From assembly GCA_030407085.1 (NCBI GenBank), contig CM059582.1, forward strand, positions 207,482,001 to 207,546,000: a stretch of 64,000 nt of DNA, in the 5' to 3' direction. The translations under genes and the position numbers were made by a program. Below, one piece after another: positions 34,600 to 46,255 of the stretch; position 1 is the stretch's first letter, and each line of letters begins with the position of its first letter. Under the pieces are notes generated by a model, which worked only from the letters and a program-made list of their open reading frames with translations, was not told where the DNA came from and searched no databases. Origin of the DNA: Trichopria drosophilae (taxonomy: Eukaryota; Arthropoda; Insecta; Hymenoptera; Diapriidae).

Positions 34600-35850
34600 T
34601 TTTAGATCTTTACGGCAGAAAATTCGTTTATGCGGTTTCTACGTGAATTTTATACGCTGTTAATACGTAGATTTGTGTACATTTTCAACGTGGATTTTTA
34701 AGAGGATTCGTCAAGTTGATTTGTGTGGATTTTCTACGTAGATTTATGCAGATTTTCTACGTTAATTTGTGCAGATTTTCTACGTGGATTTTACATATGA
34801 ATTTCCACGTAGATTCTTCGTGGATTTATGTCGTTTTGCTACGCGGATTTTATATGTGGATTGTGCATTGATTTATATAGTTTTCTACACGGGTTCTATG
34901 TGGATTTTCTCCATGGATTTTACATGGATTTAACACCTGGATTCTACGTTAATTTTACATGCTGATAATACATAGATTTGTGTACATTTTCAACGTGGAT
35001 TTTTATGAGGATTCGTCAAGTTGATTTGCGCGGATTTTCTGCGTGGATACTACGTGAAATTTTGTATGGATTTAGCACTCTAATTTGTGTAGATTTGCTC
35101 ACTGATGTTTGTAGATGTACTATGTAGATTCTACTTGGATTTTTATGGGGATTCGTCAAGTTGATTTGCGCGGATTTTCTACGTGGATTTATGCAGATTT
35201 TTTACGTAAATTTGTGCAGATTTTCTTTGTGGATTTTACATATGAATTTCCGCGTAGATTCTTCGTGGATTTATATCAATTTGCTACGCGGATTTTATAT
35301 GTGGATTCTGCATTGATTTATGTAGTTTTCTGCACGGGTTCTATATTAATGGATTTTTTACATGGATTTTGCGTGGATTTAACACTTGTATTCTGCGTTA
35401 ATTTTACATGCTGATAATACGTAGATTCGTGTACATTTTCAACGTGGATTTTTATGAGGATTCGCCAAATTGATTTGCGTGGATTTTCTACGTGGATACT
35501 ACGTGAAATTGTGTATGGATTTAGCACGCTGATTTGTATCAATTTTCTACGCTAATTTTTGTAGATTTTCTGTGTTGATTCTATGTGGATTTTTATGAGG
35601 ATTCGTCAAGTTGATTTGCGTGGATTTACTACGTGGACTTATGTCGATTTTTTACGTGAATTTGTGCACATTTTCCTGTGGATTTTACATATCAAGTTTT
35701 ACGTAGGTTCTTCGTGGATTTATGTCGGTTTGCTACGCGGATTTTACACATAGATTCTACGTGGATTTATGTGGATTTCTAGAGGGGTTCTATACGTGGA
35801 TTTTCTACATGGATTTTGCGTGGATTTTTACATTTACCATTAACATTTAC
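34600..35850. repeat. Satellite with higher-order structure, left block
   Basis: The block consists of diverged short units around TACGTGGATTTTNTGCAGAT. Longer segments recur in order: GATTCGTCAAGTTGATTTG occurs near 34707, 35152 and 35598, giving a higher-order period of about 445 bp. A further landmark, GTGTACATTTTCAACGTGGA, is near 34676, 34980 and 35430. The array resumes at 44140-44430, so it was split by the nested retrotransposon. Confidence 0.75.
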
Positions 35851-35866
35851 ATTTTTAGCGATTTTT

Positions 35867-35887
35867 TAGTAGTAGTAGTAGTAGTAA
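35867..35887. repeat. (AGT)n microsatellite at the LINE 3' end
   Basis: About seven AGT repeats. On the minus strand this is an ACT/CTA tail directly after the LINE 3' UTR, as many non-LTR elements have in place of poly(A). Confidence 0.65.
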
Positions 35888-36080
35888 ATCATTTATTTTG
35901 GCTCGAGATAGACACCTCTTAGCCGACCATACAAAATACATAGGATTGAATGTACAAAGAAATCAAGAAAAAGAAATACAAAACAAATACTAATGCCACA
36001 GTCGACGCACAATATTATACAGGGTGTCCGAAAAGTATGGAAACACTCAAATATCTCGGAAAATCGACATCGAATCGAAA

Positions 36081-36880
36081 AAGTAAAAATACACGTATTC
36101 AATGGTTTCAAGAGAGCTATCCAGTGACACCTAACACAACCCCCCACCCCCACCCGCTGGGGGTGATAGAGGGGGTAACTTAAAAATTTTAAATGGGAAC
36201 CCCCAATTTTTATTGCAGATTTTGCTTCCTCAGAAAAAGTTACGTAAATTTTGCCTACCATTATAATTGTTTTTGTTGACAGATGGCGCTGTAATCAACG
36301 AAATTAAAAAATTATTCTAAAAAGTTTTAAAAATCTCGCGAAAAACACAACGGATCAAAAAAGTAAAAACACACGTATTCAATGGTTTCAAGAGAGCTAT
36401 CCAGTGACACCTAACACAACCCCCCACCCCCACCCGCTGGGGGTGATAGAGGGGGTAACTTCAAAATTTTAAATGGGAACCCCCAATTTTTATTGCAGAT
36501 TTTGCTTCCTCAGAAAAAGTTACGTAAATTTTGCCTACCATTATAATTGTTTTTGTTGACAGATGGCGCTGTAATCAACGAAATTAAAAAATTATTCTAA
36601 AAAGTTTTAAAAATCTCGCGAAAAACACAACGGATCAAAAAAGTAAAAACACACGTATTTAATGGTTTCAAGAGAGCTATCCAGTGACACCTAACACGAC
36701 CCCCCACCCCCACAGGCTGGGGGTGATGGAGGGGGAAACTTAAAAATTTTAAATGGGAACTCCCAAATTTTATTGCAGATTTCTCTTCTTCAGAAAAAGT
36801 TACGTAAATTTTACCTATTATAATTATTTTTGTTAACAGATGGAGCTGCAATCTGCGAAATTAAAAAATTACTAAAAAAT
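36081..36880. repeat. Three tandem copies of a 280-bp TIR unit (left arm)
   Basis: Copies start at 36081, 36361 and 36641, exactly 280 bp apart. Copies one and two are nearly identical; the third is more diverged. Each contains a C-run/G-run hairpin (CCCCCCACCCCCACCCGCTG then GGGGGTGATAGAGGGGGTAA) and TTACGTAAATTTTGCC. Confidence 0.85.
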
Positions 36881-37099
36881 ATTTAACTTGACGTACATGG
36901 AATAGCATACCACGTTTTCAGAATTTTAAATAACGTCTTTTGCCTTTAAATATTTCTAGTTTACCGATTCTCACCGCGAGGAGGTAGACGATTTTGAGAA
37001 TCTTCTGTTTTACTTTTTTTTTTATTTGATTTCTGTTTTTTACCTTTTTTTTATTCTTCACTATTAAATTTTTTTATGTTTTTTTTTAATGTATTTGCT

Positions 37100-37290
37100 T
37101 ACCTTTTCTTCCAGATATTAAAATTCTTTATTCGCTCCCCCCTTGTAATTGTGCATACAAAGTTTTTGACAGAAAAATGAAGAATCGACATCCTTATTCT
37201 ACGAGGAAGTGAATGTCGTGTATCCGAATAGCGTAAATGGTGACCAAATCCGCATATGGTGTTATGGCTTTCTTGCATGACTGTGATTTT
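37100..37290 (+). pseudogene. Decayed duplicate of the DD41D transposase start
   Basis: The DNA at 37120-37215 matches 37670-37770 (TTGTAATTGTGCATAC vs TTGTAATTTGGCATAC; ATCCTTATTCTACGAGGA vs ATCCTTATTCTGCGAGGA) but lacks the ATG in frame and soon diverges. It shows a past internal duplication of the transposase 5' region. Confidence 0.55.
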
Positions 37291-37719
37291 GTATACTTGT
37301 GTGAAAGTACTGTAGGTATCGCTTGCGGAAACCCATTGCATACACTCGGTCGATTTTTTCAACTGCCAGTGTTACAGAGAAAGTAGTCAATAATCGAACA
37401 TCGTCAGCGTCCAAATCAAAACAGCACGTCTTAGTATTAGTTAAGCTCTATTGTTTGAATGAGTCAAGGTCTCGGTTATTTTTCAGCTTTGTGAAAATTA
37501 CACATGCGAGCGTCACTCTTGTCGAAAACTTGGTCAAATTCGTACCGCAAAAAATCGCAATTCTCTTCGTTCTCGCTATTTGATACTTAATGTAATGTTT
37601 CTCTAACATTTGAATTTCTTCTAATTTTTTATATTTCTTTTATTTCTTCATTCTTTGCTTCATATTTCTTCCATTTCGATACATTCTGTATTCTGCCTCC
37701 TGTTGTAATTTGGCATACT

Positions 37720-38793
37720 ATGTCTTTGACACAAAAAGAAAGGATCGAAATCCTTATTCTGCGAGGATGCGGCGATAAAAAAAGAACATACGAACAAGTC
37801 GTCCGCCAATTTAATGATACCCATCCTGATCGTCTACCTATTTGCAAATCAACTGTTTGTAAGACTGTTTCTCGGTTTCAAGATACTGGCTCTGTCAATG
37901 ATCGACCAAAATCAGGAAGACCAAAAACGTCCACGAACGAAGACAACAGTTTAGCGGTCTGTGCAAGTGTCGTTGAGGACGTCCATACTTCGGTAAGAAA
38001 GATTGCGCAAGCCACTGGTATCGGCAAATCGTCTGTCCATGAAATATTAAAAGCAAATAAGTTCCATCCATATAAAATAAAATATGTACAAGAACTTTCG
38101 GAAGATGACTTCGATCGGAGATTAGAATTTTGTGAGGAAATGATGAGACGTTGTGACGAAAATGAATTATTTCCTTTCTGGATATGCTTCTCTGATGAAG
38201 CTACGTTTCAGTTGAGTGGAGAAGTTAATAGGCACAACCTACGATATTGGTCGGACGAAAATCCTCATTGGATGAGAGATACTCACACACAACATCCACA
38301 GAAAATCAATGTTTGGGCTGGCATTTTGTGCAATCAAATTGTTGGGCCTTTCTTCGTTGAAGAGAATTTCACGGCTGAAAGGTACTGTAATTTGTTAAAT
38401 AACCAGATTATACCGGCAATACGAAATATTGCTGGTATAGCGTTTGATAATGTCTGGTTTCAACAGGATGGAGCTCCTTGTCATTTTGGTTTGATTGTAC
38501 GCAATCTATTAAATAATATTTTCCCCCGACGTTGGATTGGTAGGAGGGGTTCGATCGAGTGGCCACCGAGGTCACCTGATCTAACTCCTCTGGACTATTT
38601 TTACTGGGGTTTCTTGAAGAACAAGGTCTACGAAACGAAACCAAAAGACATTGATGAGTTGAAAGAAAAAATAATTCAAGGTTCTAATACAGTATCTCAA
38701 GAAATGCTGCAAAAAGTTTATGATAACTTCTATGCACGATTGGGATATTGTCAAGTTGCTGAAGGACTTCAATTCGAACATCTTATAAATTAG
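37720..38793 (+). CDS. Tc1/mariner-family transposase, DD41D type
   Basis: The frame of 357 residues is intact, starting at ATG 37720 with MSLTQKERIEILILRGCG. The N-terminal third is a helix-turn-helix DNA-binding region (VVRQFNDTHPDRLPICKSTV; KIAQATGIGKSSVHEILKAN) with a GRPKTS linker between. The catalytic triad is D159 in CFSDEATF, D250 in WFQQDGAPCHF and D292 in SPDLTPLDYFYW, with 41 residues between the last two. That spacing is known from the rosa/Visitor lineage; mariner proper has 34. The length is normal for the superfamily. The protein would bind the flanking TIRs and cut and paste at TA. With intact frame, TIRs and TA duplications, this copy may be functional. Confidence 0.9.
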   Translation: MSLTQKERIEILILRGCGDKKRTYEQVVRQFNDTHPDRLPICKSTVCKTVSRFQDTGSVNDRPKSGRPKTSTNEDNSLAVCASVVEDVHTSVRKIAQATGIGKSSVHEILKANKFHPYKIKYVQELSEDDFDRRLEFCEEMMRRCDENELFPFWICFSDEATFQLSGEVNRHNLRYWSDENPHWMRDTHTQHPQKINVWAGILCNQIVGPFFVEENFTAERYCNLLNNQIIPAIRNIAGIAFDNVWFQQDGAPCHFGLIVRNLLNNIFPRRWIGRRGSIEWPPRSPDLTPLDYFYWGFLKNKVYETKPKDIDELKEKIIQGSNTVSQEMLQKVYDNFYARLGYCQVAEGLQFEHLIN

Positions 38794-38799
38794 TGGGCA

Positions 38800-39613
38800 T
38801 AGACATGTTAAAAATCCAGTAAAGAAAATAGAAGCGAAGGAAAATTTAAACTTTAAAATAGAAAAAAAATTAAAAAAATAAAAAAAAAACAAATAAAAGG
38901 TAAAAACAAAAAAAAAATATACAAAAATAAAAAAAAAAGATTCTCAAAATCGTCTACCTCCTCGCGGTAAGAATCGGTGAACTTTGAAATATTTAAAGGC
39001 AAAAGACGTCATTTAAAATTTTGGAAACGTGGTCCGCTATTCCAGGTACGTGGTTCGCTGATTGCAGCTCCATCTGTTAACAAAAATAATTATAATAGGT
39101 AAAATTTACGTAACTTTTTCTGAAGAAGAGAAATCTGCAATAAAATTTGGGAGTTCCCATTTAAAATTTTTAAGTTTCCCCCTCCATCACCCCCAGCCTG
39201 TGGGGGTGGGGGGTCGTGTTAGGTGTCACTGGATAGCTCTCTTGAAACCATTAAATACGTGTGTTTTTACTTTTTTGATCCGTTGTGTTTTTCGCGAGAT
39301 TTTTAAAACTTTTTAGAATAATTTTTTAATTTCGTTGATTACAGCGCCATCTGTCAACAAAAACAATTATAATGGTAGGCAAAATTTACGTAACTTTTTC
39401 TGAGGAAGCAAAATCTGCAATAAAAATTGGGGGTTCCCATTTAAAATTTTTAAGTTACCCCCTCTATCACCCCCAGCGGGTGGGGGTGGGGGGTTGTGTT
39501 AGGTGTCACTGGATAGCTCTCTTGAAACCATTGAATACGTGTATTTTTACTTTTACGATTCGATGTCGATTTTCCGAGATATTTGAGTGTTTCCATACTT
39601 TTCGGACACCCTG
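38800..39613. repeat. Right TIR arm with two copies of the 280-bp unit
   Basis: Two inverted copies of the unit lie at about 39062-39310 and 39340-39600, against three on the left. The inner one is the match of the diverged third left copy. The left:right copy number is therefore 3:2. Confidence 0.8.
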
Positions 39614-39713
39614 TATGTAGAATTAATAGAATAAACAGATACATGTAGGCCGCAATGAGTTACAAATTAATGCTAATAACAAAATAATAATAAAATCCCG
39701 TAAATGTTACAAG

Positions 39714-42626
39714 TCATTCTAGTTTCGGTAGGACCTGACGCTTATCCTTATCAGCATTTAATAAAAAAGTGTACAACTTATTTTTAACGACTTCATTCGA
39801 CATAGTACAGCGTATAGAACTAGGTAGGATATTCCATAACCTAGATGAAGTAATTATAAACGAATTCGAATAGGTTTTATTTCGAGATAGCGGAATACGA
39901 AGTACATTATGACCCGGTCTCAACGTAATCGGTGTGCGCGTCTCTCTCCATATATATTTACAATACAAATAATCAGGTTTTTTGGTAGCCAGTATTTGGT
40001 GTGTTAGTGATCCAATTATATGAAGTCTACGGCTGGCGCTAGTCAGCCAGCCTAGCTGATGTCTGTAGGAACTAATGTGATCGTATCTTCTGACGCCGAA
40101 AATAAATCTGATACAAGCATTATACATTCTTTCAACTCTCAAACTCATGACGGAATCGAGGTCATTATAAACAGCCGCACAATAATCGAGGTGCGGTATT
40201 ATGAGTGTCTGACATAATTGGATCTTGAGCGGCCTCGATAAAGCCATGGAATTTTGTCTGAGCTGCCTGAGCGTACCGTAGACCTTACGTGACATTTCGG
40301 CTACGTGACCACGCCACGATAAACTACTATCAATGATCACTCCCAGATTTGTTACATTATTTGACCAACATATTTCTTGGCCCCTGACTGACAGTTTCGG
40401 GATGGAGTGTAGATCAATCGCTTTGACTGTTCTCGCTGTTTCGACAATTATAGCTTTTGTTTTAGTGACATTTATTGTAAGGTAGTTAGCTAGTGTCCAA
40501 TTTACAAACCGATCGACATCGTTATTGATCATGCTAATGCCATCTTCAAGCTGATCTGGTTTACATTGCAGAATTATTTGTATATCATCAGCAAAGATAC
40601 TGTGACGCGTAGATTTTAACACTGATGGAAGATCAGTGATGTAGATTGAGAAAAGTAGAGGGCCTAGAACTGACCCTTGCGGTACTCCGGAAATGAGAGT
40701 GAACCACTCCAATTTTTGACCATCACGTCCCAATACACATTGCTGACGATTAGACAAATAAGACCCAAACTATGCAATGGCATTGTTAGAAAGGTTTGCT
40801 TCACGAAGCTTAGCCAGCAAAAGAGCATGGTTAACCATATCAAACGCTCGGCTGAAGTCAAAAAGGACTACAATACTAACCATACCGTCATTCATACCAA
40901 GGCGTATCTCATCCGTAACATTTAAGAGTGCTGTCTGGGTACTGCAATCACGTTTGAAACCCGATTGATATTGGTCAAACCACTTATTTTCAGTAAGAAA
41001 AGCAATTACTTGTTCATGTGCGATGCGCTCAAGAATTTTAGAAGATGCACAAAGTATTGATATGAGCCTATAATGTGGGTTTGATGGTGCGTTTACTTTA
41101 TTCAGAGGTAAAAGTAGAGCTTTTTTCCACAGTGATGGAAATACTGATGATTGAAATGAACAATTAAAGATGTCAAGAAGATATGCAAATATCGCGGGCA
41201 TAGCTTTCATCAAGAAACTCATAGGAAGCTCATCAATACCCTTAGCATCAGTCTGAACGCGGTGAATATGATTAAAAAGAAGCTCCGGAGTAATGTAACT
41301 AAAGAATAGACGGGCATCACTAAAATTGTCATGAGCAAAGGAAGCAGGTACATTATCGGGCAAGGAACTGACAGCAGGAAAAAATGAGGCAGTGAATAGA
41401 GCAAGTTCATTAACTGAGCAGCATAGTTTCGTATGATGGACTGATGAGCTAACCAGGCCCATCTTGCGCAATTCGTGCCATAAAATTTTCGGATTTTTTA
41501 TATTCGAGAGCTTATGACGATAGTAATTATCACGGGCTATAATAAATGCATTTTTGTACTGACTGCGAGCTTGTTTTATAAGCAGTTTGAGAGAGACATC
41601 TCGGGTTCTGCGATAAATTCTTAGAAGACCATCACGTTTCTTCTTCAATTCCCGTAATTCATTAGTGAGCCATGGAATAGGTTGATGTTTAGGGTGGAAG
41701 GTGCGTAATGGAGCGTGTGTATTCAAAATATTTAATAGCTTAAGGGTGTAAAAGTCGCATTTTGCATCAGCATCATACGAATTAACGAAATCAGACCAAT
41801 TTAAGTTGTCTATATCATTAGAAACGGCGTTAACATTAATATTATTCAGATTACGGCATGATATATTACTAGCGAATGATCGAGGGCTAGTAGCACGATA
41901 TTCGATAGCTATCAATTCGTGACCTCCGACAAATGGTACAATGGACTGATCAGACGAAATGATATTGTCAAGTTGTGAAACTAAGCAATGGTCAATCCAT
42001 GTATAACTATGGTGAGTCGGATCATACGGAACAATCTCAAGATTATTAGCTACCGCAAACTGACGTAAGTACACAGAAGATGTAGTGTTTTTATTGAGGT
42101 CTATGTTCAGATCACCAAAAATAATTATATCGCTATAAGCCTGACCAATCAACTGCAGAGAATCTTCAAATTCGTCGAGCATTATTATAGTCGGTGCGCG
42201 ATAAATGACGGACAGGAGTAGTGGGGTAGAGTGTTGGTGTTCTAGTTCTAACGTAATGAATTCAGGACTATCCAAATTATTAGTAGAATGAGCAATAACT
42301 TTACATGTAAACGAATTATGAATATAAGCAGCAACACCTCCACCACGCTTATCCTGTCTATCATGACGTATCAAATTATAATTGTCCATACCATAAAACT
42401 TATTAAGATGTTGAGTATTAAACCACGTTTCAGTAATTAAAATAACATGATAAAAATTATGTTTGAAATAATCTCTAAAAGAATCTATTTTATACTGTGA
42501 AACTAACGACTGAACATTTATGTGACAAACTTTAAGCGAATTATTAATTAAAAATGACGAAGTTGACGAAGAAGTTGAAGTACCATTCCTCGAAGTTGAG
42601 ACAGTAGGTGGGCCAAGCACAAACCG
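39714..42626 (-). CDS. LINE ORF2: endonuclease and reverse transcriptase, one internal stop
   Basis: The frame runs from 42626 (directly after the ORF1 stop) to the stop at 39714. The N-terminal part is an APE-type endonuclease: VCHINVQSLVSQYKIDSF, LITETWF, KRGGGVAAYIHNSF, IIFGDLNIDL, and the GGHELIAIEY end motif. The reverse transcriptase follows, with SGVPQGSVLGPLLFSIY and the catalytic FADD. It enables target-primed reverse transcription. A single TAG at 40768-40770 interrupts the RT domain between NAIA and FGSYLSNRQ, where related proteins usually have Trp, so a TGG-to-TAG change is likely. No ATG precedes the endonuclease domain; the first in-frame Met lies well inside it (near YGMDNY). 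Expression by stop readthrough from ORF1 is a possibility. Confidence 0.85.
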
Positions 42627-43597
42627 TCAATCTTTGATGCGCTGAAGATCTTCTTCATTCAATATCATTACAGAAGGTTTTCCATTATCGGGTCGAAAAT
42701 GAACGATGCCTTGGTATATGTAGCATCTCTTGGTGGGTTGGCCACGGCACAATAACCTTCCTTTTTTTAATAAGTCAAGAGTTTCCGGTGGTAGACTTTC
42801 ATTTATATATATCTTCGTTTTAGGTAACAACGTATCAATAGAGTTCGAGTATAAAGCTTTTTTAGCTACCATGCCCTTGATTATGTCAGTGCGAATTCTT
42901 GGAGCAGCAACTCTGACATATACAGATCTAGGACGACTGTTCACTGCAGAAGAGCTATGTGGTTCCTGAGTATCAGTTGATGTAGTATTGAAATATTTAT
43001 ATTATTACGATGTGGTAGACGGTAAGCATCGATAATATCACGAGTTTCCAAAGTTACATTTAGTTCCTGTGAAATTTTCATCATAATTCCACGTAAATCC
43101 TCATTGGCTGCTTCCACTAATCCACTCACCAGAAGGTCACAGTTTCTGGTAATGTAACCAGATCGAGCTTTTTCAATTTTCAACTGCTGTCGAAGTGTAT
43201 CGATATTATTTGAATTTTTGGCAACGTCTGATTCTAATTTATCGACCATCGATGATACTGCTAAAGCCTTATCTAATTTTTCATTGAGTGATAAATAATT
43301 AAGTTTATACTCAGCATAAAAAGCCTGAAAATCCGTATGTTCTGGCTCAGGTGCAATTGAAGAGGCGCCACCAGACCGCAATAATCGTGGTTGCGCCAAA
43401 ACAGATGTCGTTTTGTGTTTCTTATTCTTTGTTTGTGCAGCAATGCAACAAACAAGTTGCCCGGCAGAGGTAGATTCAAATTCATTCGAGCAGGATTGAC
43501 AGTAGTCTTTCCTGCATGCAATGCATGTAACTTTTTGGCTCTCAGGGGTAGCAATTTTGCACGAGGTGCACGTCGAAGCCATCGTAGCTGACAACAT
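42627..43597 (-). pseudogene. LINE ORF1 with PHD-like zinc finger, frameshifted
   Basis: The first part (ATG near 43597) has a Cys-rich finger, TCTSCK then VTCIACRKDYCQSCS, then a basic stretch, a helical region (KLDKALAVSSMVDKLESDVA) and a domain with LVSGLVEAANEDLRGIMMKI. The frame ends early at 42941. The continuation, in another frame, runs from about 42990 to 42627 (SVYVRVAAPRIRTDIIKGMV; INESLPPETLDLLKKGRLLC). A one-base change in the AT-rich run near 42990-43005 accounts for the break. ORF1 proteins of this kind bind element RNA as ribonucleoprotein. The finger plus RNA-binding-like core is seen in CR1-like clades. The stop TGA (42629-42627) is in frame with ORF2. Confidence 0.7.
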
Positions 43598-44110
43598 TAA
43601 TTTTAAATTGTTAACTTTCGCACGAGCTGTCAAAATTTATGCCAGAAACAAGACTTTTATCGTGTTCTTCTTCGAAAGAGTTTCTAGATAAATACCGTAT
43701 TGGAGGGGGCTCTCCGAGTCCCGGTGAACCGCACGCGCCGATCTAAGGCGCACCCAGCAATTAGTATGTGTGACACTGACACAGTAACATGTACCAACAA
43801 AGACCAAATACTCCATATACTGGCAATGTTTAGTCAACACATACAATATTGTTAAATGTTGATATCACGATTTCTGCACCTGCGCTCATGTAGATCCAAA
43901 GAAAATAAATCGGTTCCAGAATGTTCCAAAGATTAACGAAAGTTATCAACACAAATAATCCACTTTTTGATCCAATAACGCACAAAAAACACCTCGAAAT
44001 GCATCCAGCTCTCGGCACCCGTACTAGACGAATTTCATCGGACGAGATTAAGCACCGAAACTTTCAACTTTCCTCTAAGCTCAGAAATATGCGACCGCCA
44101 CGAGTGACAG
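43598..44110 (-). other. LINE 5' UTR (probable)
   Basis: Between the ORF1 start and the resumption of satellite sequence near 44120. It holds no ORF that I recognise; some open frames occur on both strands. The 5' boundary is set only by where the satellite begins. Confidence 0.4.
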
Positions 44111-44119
44111 TTGACAGTG

Positions 44120-44430
44120 TATATACTTTTACTCTAGTTTATTTGCGTAAATTTTCTACAAGGATACTACGCGGAGTTTTGAATGGATTTAGCACGCTAA
44201 TTTGCGTAGATTTTCTACGCTGACTTTTGTAGATGTTCTATGTGGATTCTACGAGGATTTGTGCAAATTTTCTACGTGGATATTACATGTAAATTTCCAT
44301 GTGGATCCTCGGTGGATTTGTACGGATTTTGTACGTTGATTTCCACAAGGATTCCTCCTGCAAATTGCGTAATTTTTTACGATGATTCTACGTGGATTTT
44401 CCACATCTTTTTGTAGATTCACGAACTTAA
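44120..44430. repeat. Satellite, right block
   Basis: The same ACGTGGATTT-type units as 34600-35850 resume here, including GGATTTAGCACGCTAATTTG, which matches the left block near 35518. The two blocks were probably continuous before the LINE inserted. Confidence 0.7.
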
Positions 44431-45700
44431 TTTCACATTTTGTAGTTGTACATTATTGTGCTTAAGTAGAGAATTGATCGTCAATATGCTTTATATACGA
44501 ACGAGTATGAACAAGATGGAATGTCTGTTACGGGTAGCGACGAAACAACTAACTGTAATTATGTTCTCCATTATTAGGAAGTAAATCAGAGGATATTATA
44601 GGAAATAAGGTTGAAGCGCATCAGTAATCTTGTGATAATATTGTATTCTGTGAGGATCGAAGCTTTAATTAAAAAAACTACTTACTCCGCAGACTGCCAC
44701 CTGAAAATCCAAAGAGAAGGAAAGAAAATGAATGGAAAACAGAAACTTATACGTATTACACCTGAATTTTATTCGTATAGTTATACAGCCTGTACGTTCG
44801 TTATTCGTTATCGATAACATCATTAGCCTTACTCGTAAATCGAAAACAACACTTCCGAGGCTTTCCTTTCGCAGATGTTACCTTCGACCATTCTCTTAAA
44901 ATCGTATCGCGCGCTGTTGGAGGAATACAAACTAGTTCAAATTACGAATAGTGAATTTTAAAAATAACCTTAAACATTAACTAGCAATAAGTAGAAAATT
45001 ACTATACAGGGACAATTTATCGGCACGTGTTTACTGAATAAACCGTTAAAAAAACACACACATAAGAAGAAGAACAGAAAGGGATCGCTGCTAAGAAAAT
45101 ATGTTACATTCGGAAGAACTGCTCTTCTTGCCTTTGGTATTTTTCTCGTAACGCATCCAGAGATACGACCCTATTGCCTGCGCGGTTTTCTGTACCGTTC
45201 GTAAGTGATCGATGTAATTGTATAAACTAATAAGAACATCATAATAATAAAGCTATCGTACGACATTTCAACACTGCTCGGCTACGATTGTTTCGAAGAA
45301 TATTTCTTTAAAAGTATATGCGCGCCCGTTACATTCGCACTTTCGCGTACACTCTACTTACGGTAAATACCAGTGGCGCCCCCTTAACCGCGAGTAATCG
45401 TCAACGGCATCGCGATTACATACCGAAAAAAAGGCATAAATGTGCCGAAGTCGTTACAATGCTCTCGGAGACTTTCGGTACATACCACAGTTACAATAGT
45501 GCGTTGTACGTATTACATTCAATATCCGACTTATCGTCACTAGCGACCTCTCCTTTATATATCGAACATTGCTCCTGACAATCGTCCCCCCCTTTTGCGC
45601 TTTTCCTCATTTTCAAAAAGTCCGAGTCGATAATGACAGATGTCAGCCGCTAAAGGAACATCAAGTGGATTCTTTTGCGGCAGTCGGAGGAAATTTCGAC
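44431..45700. other. Non-coding stretch
   Basis: I see no supported exon. The composition at 45100-45660 is less AT-rich than the surroundings, which fits unique sequence (3' UTR or regulatory DNA), but nothing specific can be called. Confidence 0.35.
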
Positions 45701-45767
45701 ACTTGCAAGCACGCGGTTAAAAAATAAAATACATCTATCCGATGAATTCGTTCGAGCTAAGGTCTCT

Positions 45768-46255
45768 TTTATTCGATTATTCGTTCGATGAATGTCCCTG
45801 CCTCGTTATCACGCACCCACAATCTCTTTTTTTTTTGCACCCATTTATCGTGACTAGAAACATCCGTTTTATGGGTCATCATTTGGTAAAAAAATAACAG
45901 AAGAGCGAAAAATATCTTGTTAGAAAAAATAAACCTGATCGGAGCTGGTACGGGTCGAAGCATGGAGAGCACTGTCGAAACTCTTAGAGGCTGGATGCAA
46001 CGGCAAAGGTTTCCCAGGAACTCGATTTTAAAAAAATTCATCGTTGTTCACCGATTCCTAACCTTAAAGACTCATCCCAAAAGCGACCATGTCCTTCCAT
46101 CGCCGGATTTGGGCCGTACCACCTCCAAAAGCATTTTCTCTCCACGGATAAGTAGAATCTTAGAGTTGGGCGGAGTGGTTGGTCAGTGGGATGTTGGTAT
46201 ACGTTTCCTCTATGGAGGTTATGACATGTGACTTCGTTGAAAAAATTCAATTCCC
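45768..46255 (-). other. Probable 3' UTR of the downstream terminal exon
   Basis: It follows the stop codon at 46256. A minus-strand AATAAA lies at 45773-45768. The composition is mixed and there is no repeat. Confidence 0.4.

Larger units (their letters stand above)
36020..39613 (+). mobile_element. Tc1/mariner DD41D transposon with long arrayed TIRs
   Basis: TA duplications flank it (36018-36019 and 39614-39615). The outer TIR begins CAGGGTGTCCGAAAAGTATG on both sides. The arms are about 0.8-1 kb and are built from a repeated unit of about 280 bp: three tandem copies on the left (starting near 36081, 36361, 36641) and two on the right. Inner arm segments (about 36890-37080 and 38800-39060, sharing CGAGGAGGTAGACGATTTTG) also match in inverted order. 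It carries one intact transposase gene and a decayed duplicate of that gene's start (about 37100-37290). It sits in the 3' UTR of the LINE. Confidence 0.85.
35867..44110 (-). mobile_element. Non-LTR retrotransposon (CR1/jockey group) split by a DD41D transposon
   Basis: The minus strand carries, 5' to 3', a UTR (from about 44110), ORF1 (43597-42627), ORF2 (42626-39714), and a 3' UTR that is interrupted by the element at 36020-39613 and ends in the (AGT)n tail at 35867. The LINE itself lies inside the satellite array. The 5' boundary is an estimate. ORF1 has one frameshift and ORF2 one stop, so the copy is recent but probably inactive. EEP endonuclease plus reverse transcriptase with no LTR defines the class; the clade is not certain. 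Confidence 0.75.
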
